A stretch of 18,638 nucleotides of DNA, taken from the NCBI GenBank assembly GCA_002315995.1, contig DCHN01000066.1:1-18638 (forward strand), written 5' to 3'. The notes beneath the pieces are model-generated. The model worked only from the letters and a program-made list of their open reading frames with translations, searched no databases and was not told the DNA's origin. Source of the stretch: Bacteroidales bacterium UBA1751. Lineage in GTDB: Bacteria; Bacteroidota; Bacteroidia; Bacteroidales; UBA932. This document shows positions 1 to 6,498 of this stretch, in pieces (position 1 is the first letter of the stretch; each line of letters opens with the position of its first letter). Made by a program: the position numbers and the translations under genes.

Positions 1-398
1 CTGGATGTATTATCACTATTTGCGGAGCTAACTTGTTGTATATTTATATTTTGTGGCTCTTCACTTGCGTCATCTACAGGAAAATCATCAAATACTTCAT
101 TAACTATTGGTTGTCTTATTTCCTGTTCCTGTTTAGTGAATAGTGGCTCTGGAGACCTTTTGGGAACAGGTTGGGGCAGGGGGTCGAGGTTTTTGATTGC
201 TTCGCCCCTTCCTGTGATGAACCAATCGGCATTCACATAAGGGAAAGTCATGAGGAATTTATGAATAAAATCATATCCCGGTTTGTTGCGTCCTCCAAGA
301 ATATGGGAGATTGCTGATCTCTGAATTCCGAGCATATCTGCGAGTCTTGCCGCAGATATGTTTTTAAGCTCCAAAAATTGCTGTAAACGGTCTTTCAT
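1..398 (-). CDS. Xre-family helix-turn-helix transcriptional regulator, N-terminal part (runs off window)
   Basis: An open frame runs from an ATG at 398 (complement) to the window edge without a stop, about 132 codons. It begins MKDRLQQFLELKNISAARLA and continues with a lambda-repressor-like HTH: ADMLGIQRSAISHILGGRNKPG at residues 20-41 holds the turn and recognition helix. The sequence NADWFITGRGEAI (about 56-68) follows, as in the small Xre regulators that are common in Bacteroidetes. From about residue 70 the protein is a low-complexity Pro/Glu/Gln/Asn linker, and the C-terminal part is missing. It is expected to be a cytoplasmic DNA-binding regulator with an unknown target. Its start codon lies 1 nt from a perfect TTTGTAAA-N8-TTTACAAA inverted repeat, which suggests autoregulation (inference). 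Confidence 0.85.
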   Translation of the reverse strand, partial: MKDRLQQFLELKNISAARLADMLGIQRSAISHILGGRNKPGYDFIHKFLMTFPYVNADWFITGRGEAIKNLDPLPQPVPKRSPEPLFTKQEQEIRQPIVNEVFDDFPVDDASEEPQNINIQQVSSANSDNTS

Positions 399-399
399 T

Positions 400-423
400 T
401 TTGTAAACTTGATATTTTACAAA
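400..423. promoter_or_regulatory. Inverted repeat upstream of xre start (candidate autoregulatory operator)
   Basis: TTTGTAAA at 400-407 and TTTACAAA at 416-423 form a perfect 8-bp inverted repeat with an 8-nt spacer, directly 5' of the xre start codon. The same octamers recur at 801-808 and 820-827. Operator function is inferred from position and symmetry. Confidence 0.45.
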
Positions 424-444
424 TGTTATCACTATTCTTGGTTA

Positions 445-452
445 CAAATATA
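445..452 (-). promoter_or_regulatory. Candidate -7 element for the xre gene
   Basis: On the minus strand this reads TATATTTG, matching the Bacteroidetes -7 consensus TAnnTTTG. A weak -33 match (ATTG for TTTG) lies about 19 nt further upstream at 472-475. Transcription would begin near 438 and read through the 400-423 inverted repeat before the start codon. Confidence 0.35.
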
Positions 453-776
453 GCCAAATGGTTCAAATTTGCAATATACAGATGTAAAATTTACCCCAAA
501 TCAGTTAAATACAACTTTAGATAATATGTATAAATGCTTGGAAATTAGTATTATAAATTCATTTATTACGGCTTTATTAGCCATATATTGCTTATGTGGT
601 TTAAACAGCACTCTTTTTACCGAAAGATATACTTTAATTAAATTATATAAAACACTGGTTTCCAAATGATAAAGTATTGCATTATTCCATCAGGAAAGCC
701 CTTCTGCAGCTACTGAATAAACATTTGTAACGCCTATGATTTGGTGGTTACATAGCTGAATAAATACCGATATTTT

Positions 777-827
777 GTTTACAATATACAACTGTAAACC
801 TTTACAAATGTATATTACATTTGTAAA
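777..827. promoter_or_regulatory. Paired inverted repeats upstream of queA (candidate operator)
   Basis: TTTACAAATGTA (801-812) and TACATTTGTAAA (816-827) form a perfect 12-bp inverted repeat with a 3-nt spacer. Just upstream, GTTTACA (777-783) and TGTAAAC (793-799) form another with 9 nt between the arms. The core octamers match those in front of xre, so one regulator, plausibly the Xre protein itself, may bind both ends of this intergenic region. Confidence 0.45.
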
Positions 828-872
828 CAAAATTCTAGAATCAACGAACGGTCACTTTGGGGTACATTTATA

Positions 873-882
873 TATCTTTGCA
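873..882 (+). promoter_or_regulatory. Candidate -7 promoter element of queA
   Basis: TATCTTTGCA matches the Bacteroidetes TAnnTTTG(CA) element. The closest upstream TTTG (856-859) is only 13 nt away, closer than the usual spacing of about 19 nt, so the -33 element is uncertain. A start of transcription near 887 would exclude the TTG codons at 857 and 878 and favours GTG at 896 as the queA start. Confidence 0.45.
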
Positions 883-895
883 AGAAAAATCGATT

Positions 896-2176
896 GTGGA
901 GCCTAAAATTAAGATTTCTGACTATACCTATGATTTGCCCTCTGAGAGGATAGCAAAATATCCCCTCCCCCAGAGGGATTCATCAAAACTCCTTATATAT
1001 AATAGTGGGAAAATAAGGCATACTGTTTTCCGTAATATTTCCGATGAGCTGCCGGCAGATTCATTTATGGTTTTCAACAATACCAAAGTTGTGCCTGCAA
1101 GACTCTTCTTCAGGAAGGATACAGGGGCCGTAATAGAGGTTTTCTGCCTTGAGCCTGATGATCCTTCAGATTATGCTCAGGCATTCGCTTCCGTTGGAAG
1201 ATGCCGCTGGAAGGCTGTTTTGGGCAATGCAAAACGTTGGAAATCAGGGAAATTATCTCATATTTCTTCGCAATTGGTTGAAAGCTTTGATCTGAAGGCG
1301 GAACTTATAGAGAAGGGAGAAACCATGTCAAACATAGTGGAGTTCACCTGGAGTGGCAATATGACATTTTCGGAGATTCTAGACGTATGCGGTCGCATAC
1401 CTATTCCACCATACTTGAACAGGGAGAGTGAGGAGTCGGATGTGGAGAGATATCAGACAATGTATGCCAAAATCAGAGGCTCTGTGGCGGCTCCTACTGC
1501 AGGTTTGCATTTTACTGAAATAGAATTACAAAATATTAAAAATAAAGGTATTGAGTGCGCAAATGTATGTCTTCATGTTGGAGCCGGCACCTTCATTCCG
1601 GTAAAGAGTGAATTCATCTCAGGGCATAAGATGCATACCGAACCCTTTTCTATTACCATTGAATTTATTGAGAGGCTCCTGGAGGCTAAAAGAGCGGGAA
1701 AAAAGGTGATTGCTGTTGGAACAACCTCCACAAGAACCCTGGAATCGCTCTATTATATTGGTATTCACTGTATTAAGAGTGGCGTTCCAAGTGCTGTTGA
1801 ACAGTGGGAACCCTATTCTGGAAATAGATTGTCAGAGAGTGAAAAAATGGCTGGCAGTGAGGGTAAATCCGCTTCTGCTAGTGAAGATGAAAGGCGGGAA
1901 ATTACATCAGTACAATCACTTGAGGCAATATGCAACTATATGATTAGCAATAATCTAACTACGCTAATTGCAAGAACTGGGATTATTATTGTTCCCGGGT
2001 ATGAATACAAGATGGTAGATATTCTTGTAACCAATTTTCACCAGCCTCAGAGTACGCTTCTTTTGCTTATTTCGGCCTTTGTGGGCGAGGAGAACTGGAG
2101 GGGTATTTATGACTATGCCCTTAAGAATGATTTCCGTTTTCTGAGCTATGGCGACAGCTCTTTACTCTTTGGCTAG
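896..2176 (+). CDS. queA: S-adenosylmethionine:tRNA ribosyltransferase-isomerase QueA
   Basis: QueA transfers and isomerises the ribosyl part of S-adenosylmethionine onto 7-aminomethyl-7-deazaguanine in tRNA, making epoxyqueuosine at the wobble position. The whole family pattern is visible: SDYTYDLP near the N-terminus, FNNTKVVPARL, the signature SVAAPTAGLHFT, LHVGAGTF, HKMHTEPF, VIAVGTTSTRTLESL, NFHQPQSTLLLL and the ending FLSYGDSSLLF. It is longer than the E. coli enzyme (about 356 aa). The extra length lies largely in a Ser/Glu-rich stretch before the C-terminal domain, as in Bacteroidetes homologues from memory. No ATG precedes the conserved N-terminus. GTG at 896 is preferred over TTG at 857 or 878 because a promoter-like TATCTTTGCA lies at 873-882. 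The 3' end overlaps the convergent acyltransferase gene by 15 nt. Family call firm, start uncertain. Confidence 0.95.
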   Translation: MEPKIKISDYTYDLPSERIAKYPLPQRDSSKLLIYNSGKIRHTVFRNISDELPADSFMVFNNTKVVPARLFFRKDTGAVIEVFCLEPDDPSDYAQAFASVGRCRWKAVLGNAKRWKSGKLSHISSQLVESFDLKAELIEKGETMSNIVEFTWSGNMTFSEILDVCGRIPIPPYLNRESEESDVERYQTMYAKIRGSVAAPTAGLHFTEIELQNIKNKGIECANVCLHVGAGTFIPVKSEFISGHKMHTEPFSITIEFIERLLEAKRAGKKVIAVGTTSTRTLESLYYIGIHCIKSGVPSAVEQWEPYSGNRLSESEKMAGSEGKSASASEDERREITSVQSLEAICNYMISNNLTTLIARTGIIIVPGYEYKMVDILVTNFHQPQSTLLLLISAFVGEENWRGIYDYALKNDFRFLSYGDSSLLFG

Positions 2177-3340
2177 AACGGGATTTGAGTAGATTTTCAG
2201 GAAGATATCCTCAAGTTCTGCCGGATTGAACTCAATTGCCTCACCTCCATCTGGCTTATAAGCCTCCAGACGCTCTTTCATCATGAGTTTGGAGAGCCCC
2301 TTCTGCATATATTCAATGAATTTTGAGGCTTCCTCTTTTGAATATTTATTTGCGTACTTATTTGTTTTATTAACAATATCATACGCAATATAGTTTGTCT
2401 TATGCAGCCTGTAGTTGGAAATGATTTTGGAGTCTATTGCGGCAGCCAGAGTCTGGAATCTTTCGTTCTTGTCCATCTTTGCAGCAGATGAAATTTCCTC
2501 AATGCTCATAGGGGTGTTGAACTGTATGTGAATGTCTCCCTTGTACTGCCTGATTCCTGTAAGTATGCTTATGAAATCCTCATCCTTGCCTTTTACGTAC
2601 TTCTGCCTCTGTTTTATGTATGTTTCGGCGCTCTTGAAGAAGTCACAGGACTCATACTCGTATGAGATTGATACCGGCATTATGTTGAGCTCCGCAAAAT
2701 CGTTCAAAAAGTCATCTTTCCCAGACATCTGCAGCATCTTCAGAAGCCCCTGCTCGGTAAGATCGAGACCGTCTTTGGTTCTTCCGTTGCGCTGTGCAAT
2801 CCAAACTGAACTTTTTCCGCTTGTGATGCTCTCTCTCATATAGCCGCTGAGCATCATTGAGGCGCTGTAAAGTTCTCTTGGAGATATATTCTTCCTTAAG
2901 ACCTTGATCATCTTGTTTGACCTGCCTAAATCCTCTATAAAAGGAGAGGAGAGAAGATTGTCCCCTGCCGCCATTTCCGTTGTTTGAATACCGTTTTTGA
3001 AGAGAATGGCCTGTATTATGGCAGAATCCAGTACAATGTCCCTATGGTTGCTCATAAGCAGGTATTTCCTTCCTGGAGTGAAGTTCTCCAACCCTCCGAA
3101 TGTAAGTTTGCCGGCACTCATCTCCAGTACTCTGAAAACTGCTGAACACATGATTCTCTCCTGGAATTCATTTGTGTTCCTGCATGAAAGCGCCATCTCT
3201 CTGAAGTAAGAGAGCGGTTTGTCCGGATATAAATAGTTGGAAACGGCATCAAAGGCTGGGTCAGAGGCTATTCTTGCCATTGCCTGCGGAATCTGCTCGT
3301 CTGAATAGGGTTTTATATCGTTATACTTCTCTTCTGTCAT
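2162..3340 (-). CDS. PlsC-like 1-acyl-glycerol-3-phosphate acyltransferase family protein
   Basis: A 392-aa protein without evident signal peptide or clear membrane segment. The acyltransferase core begins at LLMSNHRDIVLDSAI (residues 94-108), corresponding to the catalytic NHxxxxD block, and continues with QRNGRTKDG (183-191), corresponding to the glycerophosphate-binding block usually written EGxR. This fits a glycerolipid acyltransferase acting at the inner membrane surface, with acyl-CoA or acyl-ACP as donor. Two oddities: the His (99) and Asp (105) are separated by five residues rather than four, and the usual Glu before Gly-Arg is Asn185. The last third (about 270-392) is helical and charged with no recognised domain. 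The gene has its own promoter just upstream, and its 3' end overlaps queA. Exact substrate is not determinable. Confidence 0.75.
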   Translation of the reverse strand: MTEEKYNDIKPYSDEQIPQAMARIASDPAFDAVSNYLYPDKPLSYFREMALSCRNTNEFQERIMCSAVFRVLEMSAGKLTFGGLENFTPGRKYLLMSNHRDIVLDSAIIQAILFKNGIQTTEMAAGDNLLSSPFIEDLGRSNKMIKVLRKNISPRELYSASMMLSGYMRESITSGKSSVWIAQRNGRTKDGLDLTEQGLLKMLQMSGKDDFLNDFAELNIMPVSISYEYESCDFFKSAETYIKQRQKYVKGKDEDFISILTGIRQYKGDIHIQFNTPMSIEEISSAAKMDKNERFQTLAAAIDSKIISNYRLHKTNYIAYDIVNKTNKYANKYSKEEASKFIEYMQKGLSKLMMKERLEAYKPDGGEAIEFNPAELEDIFLKIYSNPVLAKE

Positions 3341-3347
3341 AGCGCGG

Positions 3348-3378
3348 CAAAGGTACGAAAGATATGGGGAAAAAGAAA
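3348..3378 (-). promoter_or_regulatory. Promoter of the acyltransferase gene
   Basis: On the minus strand, TTTC (3375-3378) is followed after 19 nt by TACCTTTG (3348-3355), a full match to TAnnTTTG. The -7 element ends only 7 nt before the ATG at 3340, so the mRNA would have almost no leader. Confidence 0.55.
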
Positions 3379-3408
3379 ATTAGGGGGAAAAACCGTAGTT
3401 TCTCCCCC
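3371..3408 (-). terminator. Intrinsic terminator of the crt-hbd operon
   Basis: On the minus strand, GGGGGAGAAAC pairs with GTTTTTCCCCC (one mismatch) around a 4-nt loop (TACG), spanning 3383-3408. It is followed by TAATTTTCTTTTT. The T-rich tail is only on the minus strand, consistent with ending transcription that comes from hbd. Confidence 0.7.
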
Positions 3409-3455
3409 AATGTGCTTTGCAATTTTCAAGTTATTGCGAAAAGTACTTTATCTGG

Positions 3456-4301
3456 TTATTTTCTGTAATCGTAGAATCCTACACCAGTCTTTCTTCCAAG
3501 AAGACCAGCCCTTACCATCTTGCGGAGAAGTGGATGTGGACGGTACTTGCTGTCGCCGAACTCGTTGTAGAGAACCTCCATAATTGCAAGGCAAACGTCA
3601 AGACCAATAAGGTCACCGAGTGCGAGAGGCCCCATTGGGTGGTTTGCACCAAGCTTCATAGCCTCATCAATCTCCTCAGCGGTTGCAACACCGTCTGCAA
3701 GTATGCCAATACCCTCATTTACAAGTGGAATAAGAATTCTGTTTACAACGAAACCAGGAGCCTCGTTAACGCTTACAGGGGTCTTGCCAATCTCCTTTGC
3801 AATTTCAACAGTCTTCTGGTGAACCTCAGGGGATGTGAGCTGGCCTTTTATAACCTCTACGAGTTTCATCATTGGAACTGGGTTGAAGAAGTGCATTCCA
3901 ATAACGTTCTGAGGTCTTGTTGTGAATGAAGCAACCTCGGTAATAGAGAGTGAAGAGGTGTTTGTAGCAAGAATTGCCTCAGGTTTGCATATCTTGTCAA
4001 GGGTCTGGAAAATATCTTTCTTTATTGCCATATCCTCAGCAATAACCTCAATTACGAGATCAGCCTTGTCAAGTTTCTCATACTCCATTACATCTGTGAT
4101 TCTGGCTACAATGGCGTCCATCTGAGCCTGCTCCATCTTGCCCTTCTCAACCATCTTTGAAAGGCTCTTCTCAATGCTCTTGTGGGCCTTTGCCAAAGAA
4201 GCCTCTGAACGGCCTTTGAGAATAACATCGTGGCCTGCCTGAGCAAAAGCCTGGGCAATACCGTTGCCCATAGTGCCTGTACCTACTACTGCTACTTGCA
4301 T
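3456..4301 (-). CDS. hbd: 3-hydroxybutyryl-CoA dehydrogenase
   Basis: Hbd reduces acetoacetyl-CoA to (S)-3-hydroxybutyryl-CoA with NAD(P)H in the cytoplasm. The 281-aa length is typical of clostridial-type Hbd. The Rossmann fold opens at the N-terminus with VVGTGTMGNGIAQ (Gly7, Gly9, Gly12). The catalytic set is present: NTSSLS (114-119), HFFNPVP with His137, Glu149 in VEVIKG and Asn187 in GFVVNR. The C-terminal helical domain contains NHPMGPLALGD and ends RKTGVGFYDY. It lies 34 nt behind crt on the same strand with no promoter or terminator between, so the two are co-transcribed. In this context it can process the acetoacetyl-CoA formed by AtoDA, providing an NADH sink and carbon for more crotonyl-CoA. 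Confidence 0.95.
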   Translation of the reverse strand: MQVAVVGTGTMGNGIAQAFAQAGHDVILKGRSEASLAKAHKSIEKSLSKMVEKGKMEQAQMDAIVARITDVMEYEKLDKADLVIEVIAEDMAIKKDIFQTLDKICKPEAILATNTSSLSITEVASFTTRPQNVIGMHFFNPVPMMKLVEVIKGQLTSPEVHQKTVEIAKEIGKTPVSVNEAPGFVVNRILIPLVNEGIGILADGVATAEEIDEAMKLGANHPMGPLALGDLIGLDVCLAIMEVLYNEFGDSKYRPHPLLRKMVRAGLLGRKTGVGFYDYRK

Positions 4302-4335
4302 AATTATTTGATTTTAAAAAGTTTATATAAAAATG

Positions 4336-5115
4336 TTATCTGTTTTTAAACTGAGGAGCGCGTTTCTCAAGGAAAGCACCCATTCCCTCCTTCTGGTCCT
4401 CTGTAGCAAAGCATAGACCGAAAAGGTTGGCTTCAATTGCAATGGCGCTGTCGATATCTGTCTGAAGGCCTTTGTTTATTGCCTCCTTTGAGTATTTGAC
4501 CGCTACAACGGCCTTTGAAGCAATTTTCTCTGCCATTGCCATAGCTGTATCCATAAGCTCTTCAGGTTCAACAACCTGATTTACAAGACCGATTCTGAGC
4601 GCCTCCTGGGCATTGATGATGTCAGCTGTGTAGATGAGTTCCTTTGCCTTGCCTACTCCAACTATTCTTGGAAGTCTCTGTGTGCCGCTGAAGCCAGGAG
4701 TGATTCCCAATCCAACCTCAGGCTGGCCGAATTTAGCCTTCGAAGAGGCGATTCTTATGTCGCAGCACATGCTGAGTTCGCAACCTCCGCCAAGAGCGAA
4801 TCCATTTACGGCGGCAATAACAGGTTTTGCCATGAGTTCTATTTTTCTGAAGACTGATGCTCCGAATTCTCCGAATGCCTTTCCTTCAGATGCATTGAGT
4901 TTGCTCATCTGTGAAATGTCTGCACCTGCTACAAATGCTTTGCCCTCTCCGGTGAGAATGACAACCTTTATGGAATTGTCAGCTGCAACCTGGTCAAAAA
5001 TGGCGTTGAGTTCGCCGAGAACCTCTGAATTGAGAGCATTCAGCGCTTGCGGATAGTTGATCTTGACAATACCTACGCTTCCTTTCTGCTCAAAAATAAT
5101 CTTTGTAAAATCCAT
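4336..5115 (-). CDS. crt: Enoyl-CoA hydratase / crotonase (3-hydroxybutyryl-CoA dehydratase)
   Basis: Crt reversibly dehydrates 3-hydroxybutyryl-CoA to crotonyl-CoA. From the ATG at 5115 the protein is 259 aa, the normal crotonase length. The frame is open 13 codons further to an ATG at 5154, but the family starts at MDFTKIIFEQKG and the downstream ATG follows a better placed promoter. The oxyanion-hole segment GKAFVAGADI (58-67) and ALGGGCELS are present. Both catalytic glutamates are found: Glu113 (GGCELS) and Glu133 (FGQPEVGLG). The C-terminus has the usual EGMGAFLEKRAPQFK. It is the first gene of a two-gene operon with hbd, divergent from the lysine operon. Crotonyl-CoA is also the product of Kal, so the two pathways meet there. 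A role in other short-chain 3-hydroxyacyl-CoA conversions is possible. Confidence 0.93.
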   Translation of the reverse strand: MDFTKIIFEQKGSVGIVKINYPQALNALNSEVLGELNAIFDQVAADNSIKVVILTGEGKAFVAGADISQMSKLNASEGKAFGEFGASVFRKIELMAKPVIAAVNGFALGGGCELSMCCDIRIASSKAKFGQPEVGLGITPGFSGTQRLPRIVGVGKAKELIYTADIINAQEALRIGLVNQVVEPEELMDTAMAMAEKIASKAVVAVKYSKEAINKGLQTDIDSAIAIEANLFGLCFATEDQKEGMGAFLEKRAPQFKNR

Positions 5116-5194
5116 ATCGAAATTGTTTTGTACCGCGTTAGCGAATTGTTTCACTATTGCAGTGGAAAGTTGTTATTCATTTTTTTACAAAATG

Positions 5195-5229
5195 CAAATT
5201 TATCAAAATGTTTTGAATAAGTCATCAAA
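5195..5229 (-). promoter_or_regulatory. Candidate promoter of crt-hbd
   Basis: The minus strand reads TTTG (5226-5229), a 23-nt spacer, then TAAATTTG (5195-5202) followed by CA, matching the Bacteroidetes consensus. Transcription would begin near 5188, giving a leader of about 70 nt to the ATG at 5115. Confidence 0.5.
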
Positions 5230-5294
5230 AAAAATCCAATTATTCTTCCTATCTTCGTTGTTAATATATAACGCAAAAAGTAACGGGTTTGTTA

Positions 5295-5325
5295 TTTGAT
5301 GTGGTATATATATTATGTATTTTTG
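5295..5325 (+). promoter_or_regulatory. Promoter of the lysine fermentation operon
   Basis: TTTG (5295-5298), then 19 nt, then TATTTTTG (5318-5325) followed by CA. This is a complete match to the Bacteroidetes TTTG-N19-TAnnTTTG promoter. The expected start near 5332 gives a leader of about 67 nt before atoD. It is the only full promoter match I see upstream of or within the junctions of the thirteen-gene run. Confidence 0.65.
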
Positions 5326-5359
5326 CACGATTTGAGTGCAAAAAGTGCATATTTTGCGC
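5320..5359. promoter_or_regulatory. Inverted repeat over the operon promoter (candidate operator)
   Basis: TTTTTGCAC (5320-5328) and GTGCAAAAA (5336-5344) form a perfect 9-bp inverted repeat with a 7-nt spacer, covering the -7 element and the expected transcription start. A related half-site ATTTTGCGC lies at 5351-5359, 31 nt from the first arm (about three helical turns). A direct copy of GCAAAAAGT (5338-5346) is at 5273-5281, upstream of the -33 element. The first arm partly coincides with the normal promoter consensus, which weakens the case. The regulator is unknown. Confidence 0.45.
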
Positions 5360-5398
5360 TGTATTGGTTGATTTTATCTGATTTAAACAATTTTTATA

Positions 5399-6067
5399 AT
5401 GGACAAAAGAATTTCTTTGCAGGATGCCATTGCTAAAGTAAAGGATGGCATGACAGTTATGGTTGGCGGTTTTCTTGCTGCCGGCAGTCCTATTACCATT
5501 TTGGATGCTCTTGCTAAGAGCGGAGTAAAAGATTTGACTCTTATCTGCAATGACACAGCTTATCCTGAGGTTGCTCACGGTCAGCTCATCACCAACAAGC
5601 AGGTTAAGAAGCTCATTGTTTCACATGTTGGTACAAACCCTAACACAGGAGCTTTGATGAACAGCGGTGAAATGGAGGTTGAGTTCTCTCCACAGGGTAC
5701 TTTGGCTGAGAGAGTCAGAGCTGCAGGTTGTGGCCTTGGCGGTGTTCTCACCACTACCGGTCTTGGAACAATTGTTGCCGAAGGAAAGGAGACAGTTAAG
5801 GTTGATGGTAAGGAGTATCTTCTTGAGAAGCCTCTCCATGCTGACGTAGCTCTTATTGGCGCAACACTTGCTGATGAGATAGGTAACCTCGTTTATGTTG
5901 GAACCACAAAGAACTTCAACCCTCTTATGGCTTCTGCTGCTGATCTTGTAATTGCAGAGGCTGAGAAGATTGTAAAGGTAGGTGAGATTGCTCCTGAGGC
6001 AGTTCATACTCCTGCAATATTCGTAGATTTCCTTGTAGAGGGTCAGGCTTCAACAACTAAAAGATAA
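5399..6067 (+). CDS. atoD: Butyryl-CoA:acetoacetate CoA-transferase, alpha subunit
   Basis: This is the alpha subunit (222 aa) of a class I CoA-transferase. With the beta subunit it moves CoA from butyryl-CoA to acetoacetate, releasing butyrate and forming acetoacetyl-CoA. The N-terminal glycine-rich CoA-binding segment GMTVMVGGFLAAGSP (17-31) is visible, as are SHVGTNP, VEFSPQGTLAERVRAAGCGLGGVLTTTGLGT and the internal YLLEKPLHADVALI, all alpha-subunit hallmarks. The substrate pair is inferred from the operon: Kce makes acetoacetate and Bcd makes butyryl-CoA. It is the first gene of the operon, behind the promoter at 5295-5325. Unusually, its partner atoA lies about 8.6 kb downstream after kamE instead of next door. 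Acetate as alternative acceptor cannot be excluded. Confidence 0.93.
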   Translation: MDKRISLQDAIAKVKDGMTVMVGGFLAAGSPITILDALAKSGVKDLTLICNDTAYPEVAHGQLITNKQVKKLIVSHVGTNPNTGALMNSGEMEVEFSPQGTLAERVRAAGCGLGGVLTTTGLGTIVAEGKETVKVDGKEYLLEKPLHADVALIGATLADEIGNLVYVGTTKNFNPLMASAADLVIAEAEKIVKVGEIAPEAVHTPAIFVDFLVEGQASTTKR

Positions 6068-6099
6068 TTTATAAACAATTTTAATTTTACTATACAATT

Positions 6100-6492
6100 A
6101 TGGCTATTAAATCTTTGATTAGAGTTAGAATGAGCTGCCACGATGCTCATTACGGTGGAAATTTGGTTGACGGTGCTCACATGCTCAATCTTTTTGGTGA
6201 TGTTGCAACAGAGCTTCTTATCATCAACGATGGTGACGAGGGTCTTTTCAAGGCATATGACAATGTTGAGTTCATTGCTCCTGTATATGCAGGTGACTAT
6301 ATTGAGGCTACAGGTGAGATTGTATCAACTGGTAATTCTTCAAGAAAGATGATCTTTGAGGCAAAGAAGGTTATTGCTCCAAGACCTGACATATCTGATT
6401 CAGCTGCAGACGTACTTGCAGAGCCAGTAGTAGTATGCAGGGCAAGCGGTACATGCGTTGTTCCTGTAAAGTGCCAGAGAAACAAAAAATAG
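6100..6492 (+). CDS. kal: 3-aminobutyryl-CoA ammonia-lyase
   Basis: Kal eliminates ammonia from L-3-aminobutyryl-CoA to give crotonyl-CoA in lysine fermentation. The 130-aa protein has the size and layout of the hotdog-fold Kal family: RVRMSCHDAHYGGNLVDGAHMLNLFGDVATEL (8-39) forms the substrate-binding helix region, and NVEFIAPVYAGDYIEATGEI (54-73) is the typical hotdog beta segment seen in thioesterases and dehydratases. The C-terminal strand ends RASGTCVVPVK. The position between atoD and kce, 6 nt before kce, matches its biochemical neighbour, whose product is its substrate. A generic hotdog thioesterase is the alternative by fold alone, but context argues strongly for Kal. Confidence 0.9.
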   Translation: MAIKSLIRVRMSCHDAHYGGNLVDGAHMLNLFGDVATELLIINDGDEGLFKAYDNVEFIAPVYAGDYIEATGEIVSTGNSSRKMIFEAKKVIAPRPDISDSAADVLAEPVVVCRASGTCVVPVKCQRNKK

Positions 6493-6498
6493 TCTGAT

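Larger units (their letters stand above)
399..895. other. AT-rich intergenic region between xre and queA
   Basis: About 500 bp with no convincing gene. It holds the TTTACAAA/TTTGTAAA inverted repeats listed separately, a GTAAAATTTAC palindrome at 484-494, related partial sites near 442-449 and 721-731, and candidate promoters for both flanking genes. The only open frame of note (469-669, 66 codons from a TTG) has no leader, family resemblance or codon bias like its neighbours. No tRNA, riboswitch or mobile element was seen. Confidence 0.6.

Noticed and set aside
469..669. 66-codon open frame in the xre-queA gap
   Set aside because: It starts with TTG, is AT-rich with no codon preference, shows no domain, and overlaps the candidate regulatory repeats. 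Chance open frame is the simpler reading.
3417..3929. 170-codon open frame antisense to hbd
   Set aside because: hbd is unambiguous on the minus strand. The plus-strand frame starts inside the intergenic region and shows no recognisable protein features.
5116..5154. 13-codon N-terminal extension of crt to ATG 5154
   Set aside because: The crotonase family begins at MDFTKIIFEQ. The extension (KQFANAVQNNF) shows no similarity to targeting or domain sequence.
5116..5398. Cobalamin or lysine riboswitch before the operon
   Set aside because: No B12-box-like conserved segment or multi-helix fold is visible, and the likely leader from the consensus promoter is only about 67 nt.
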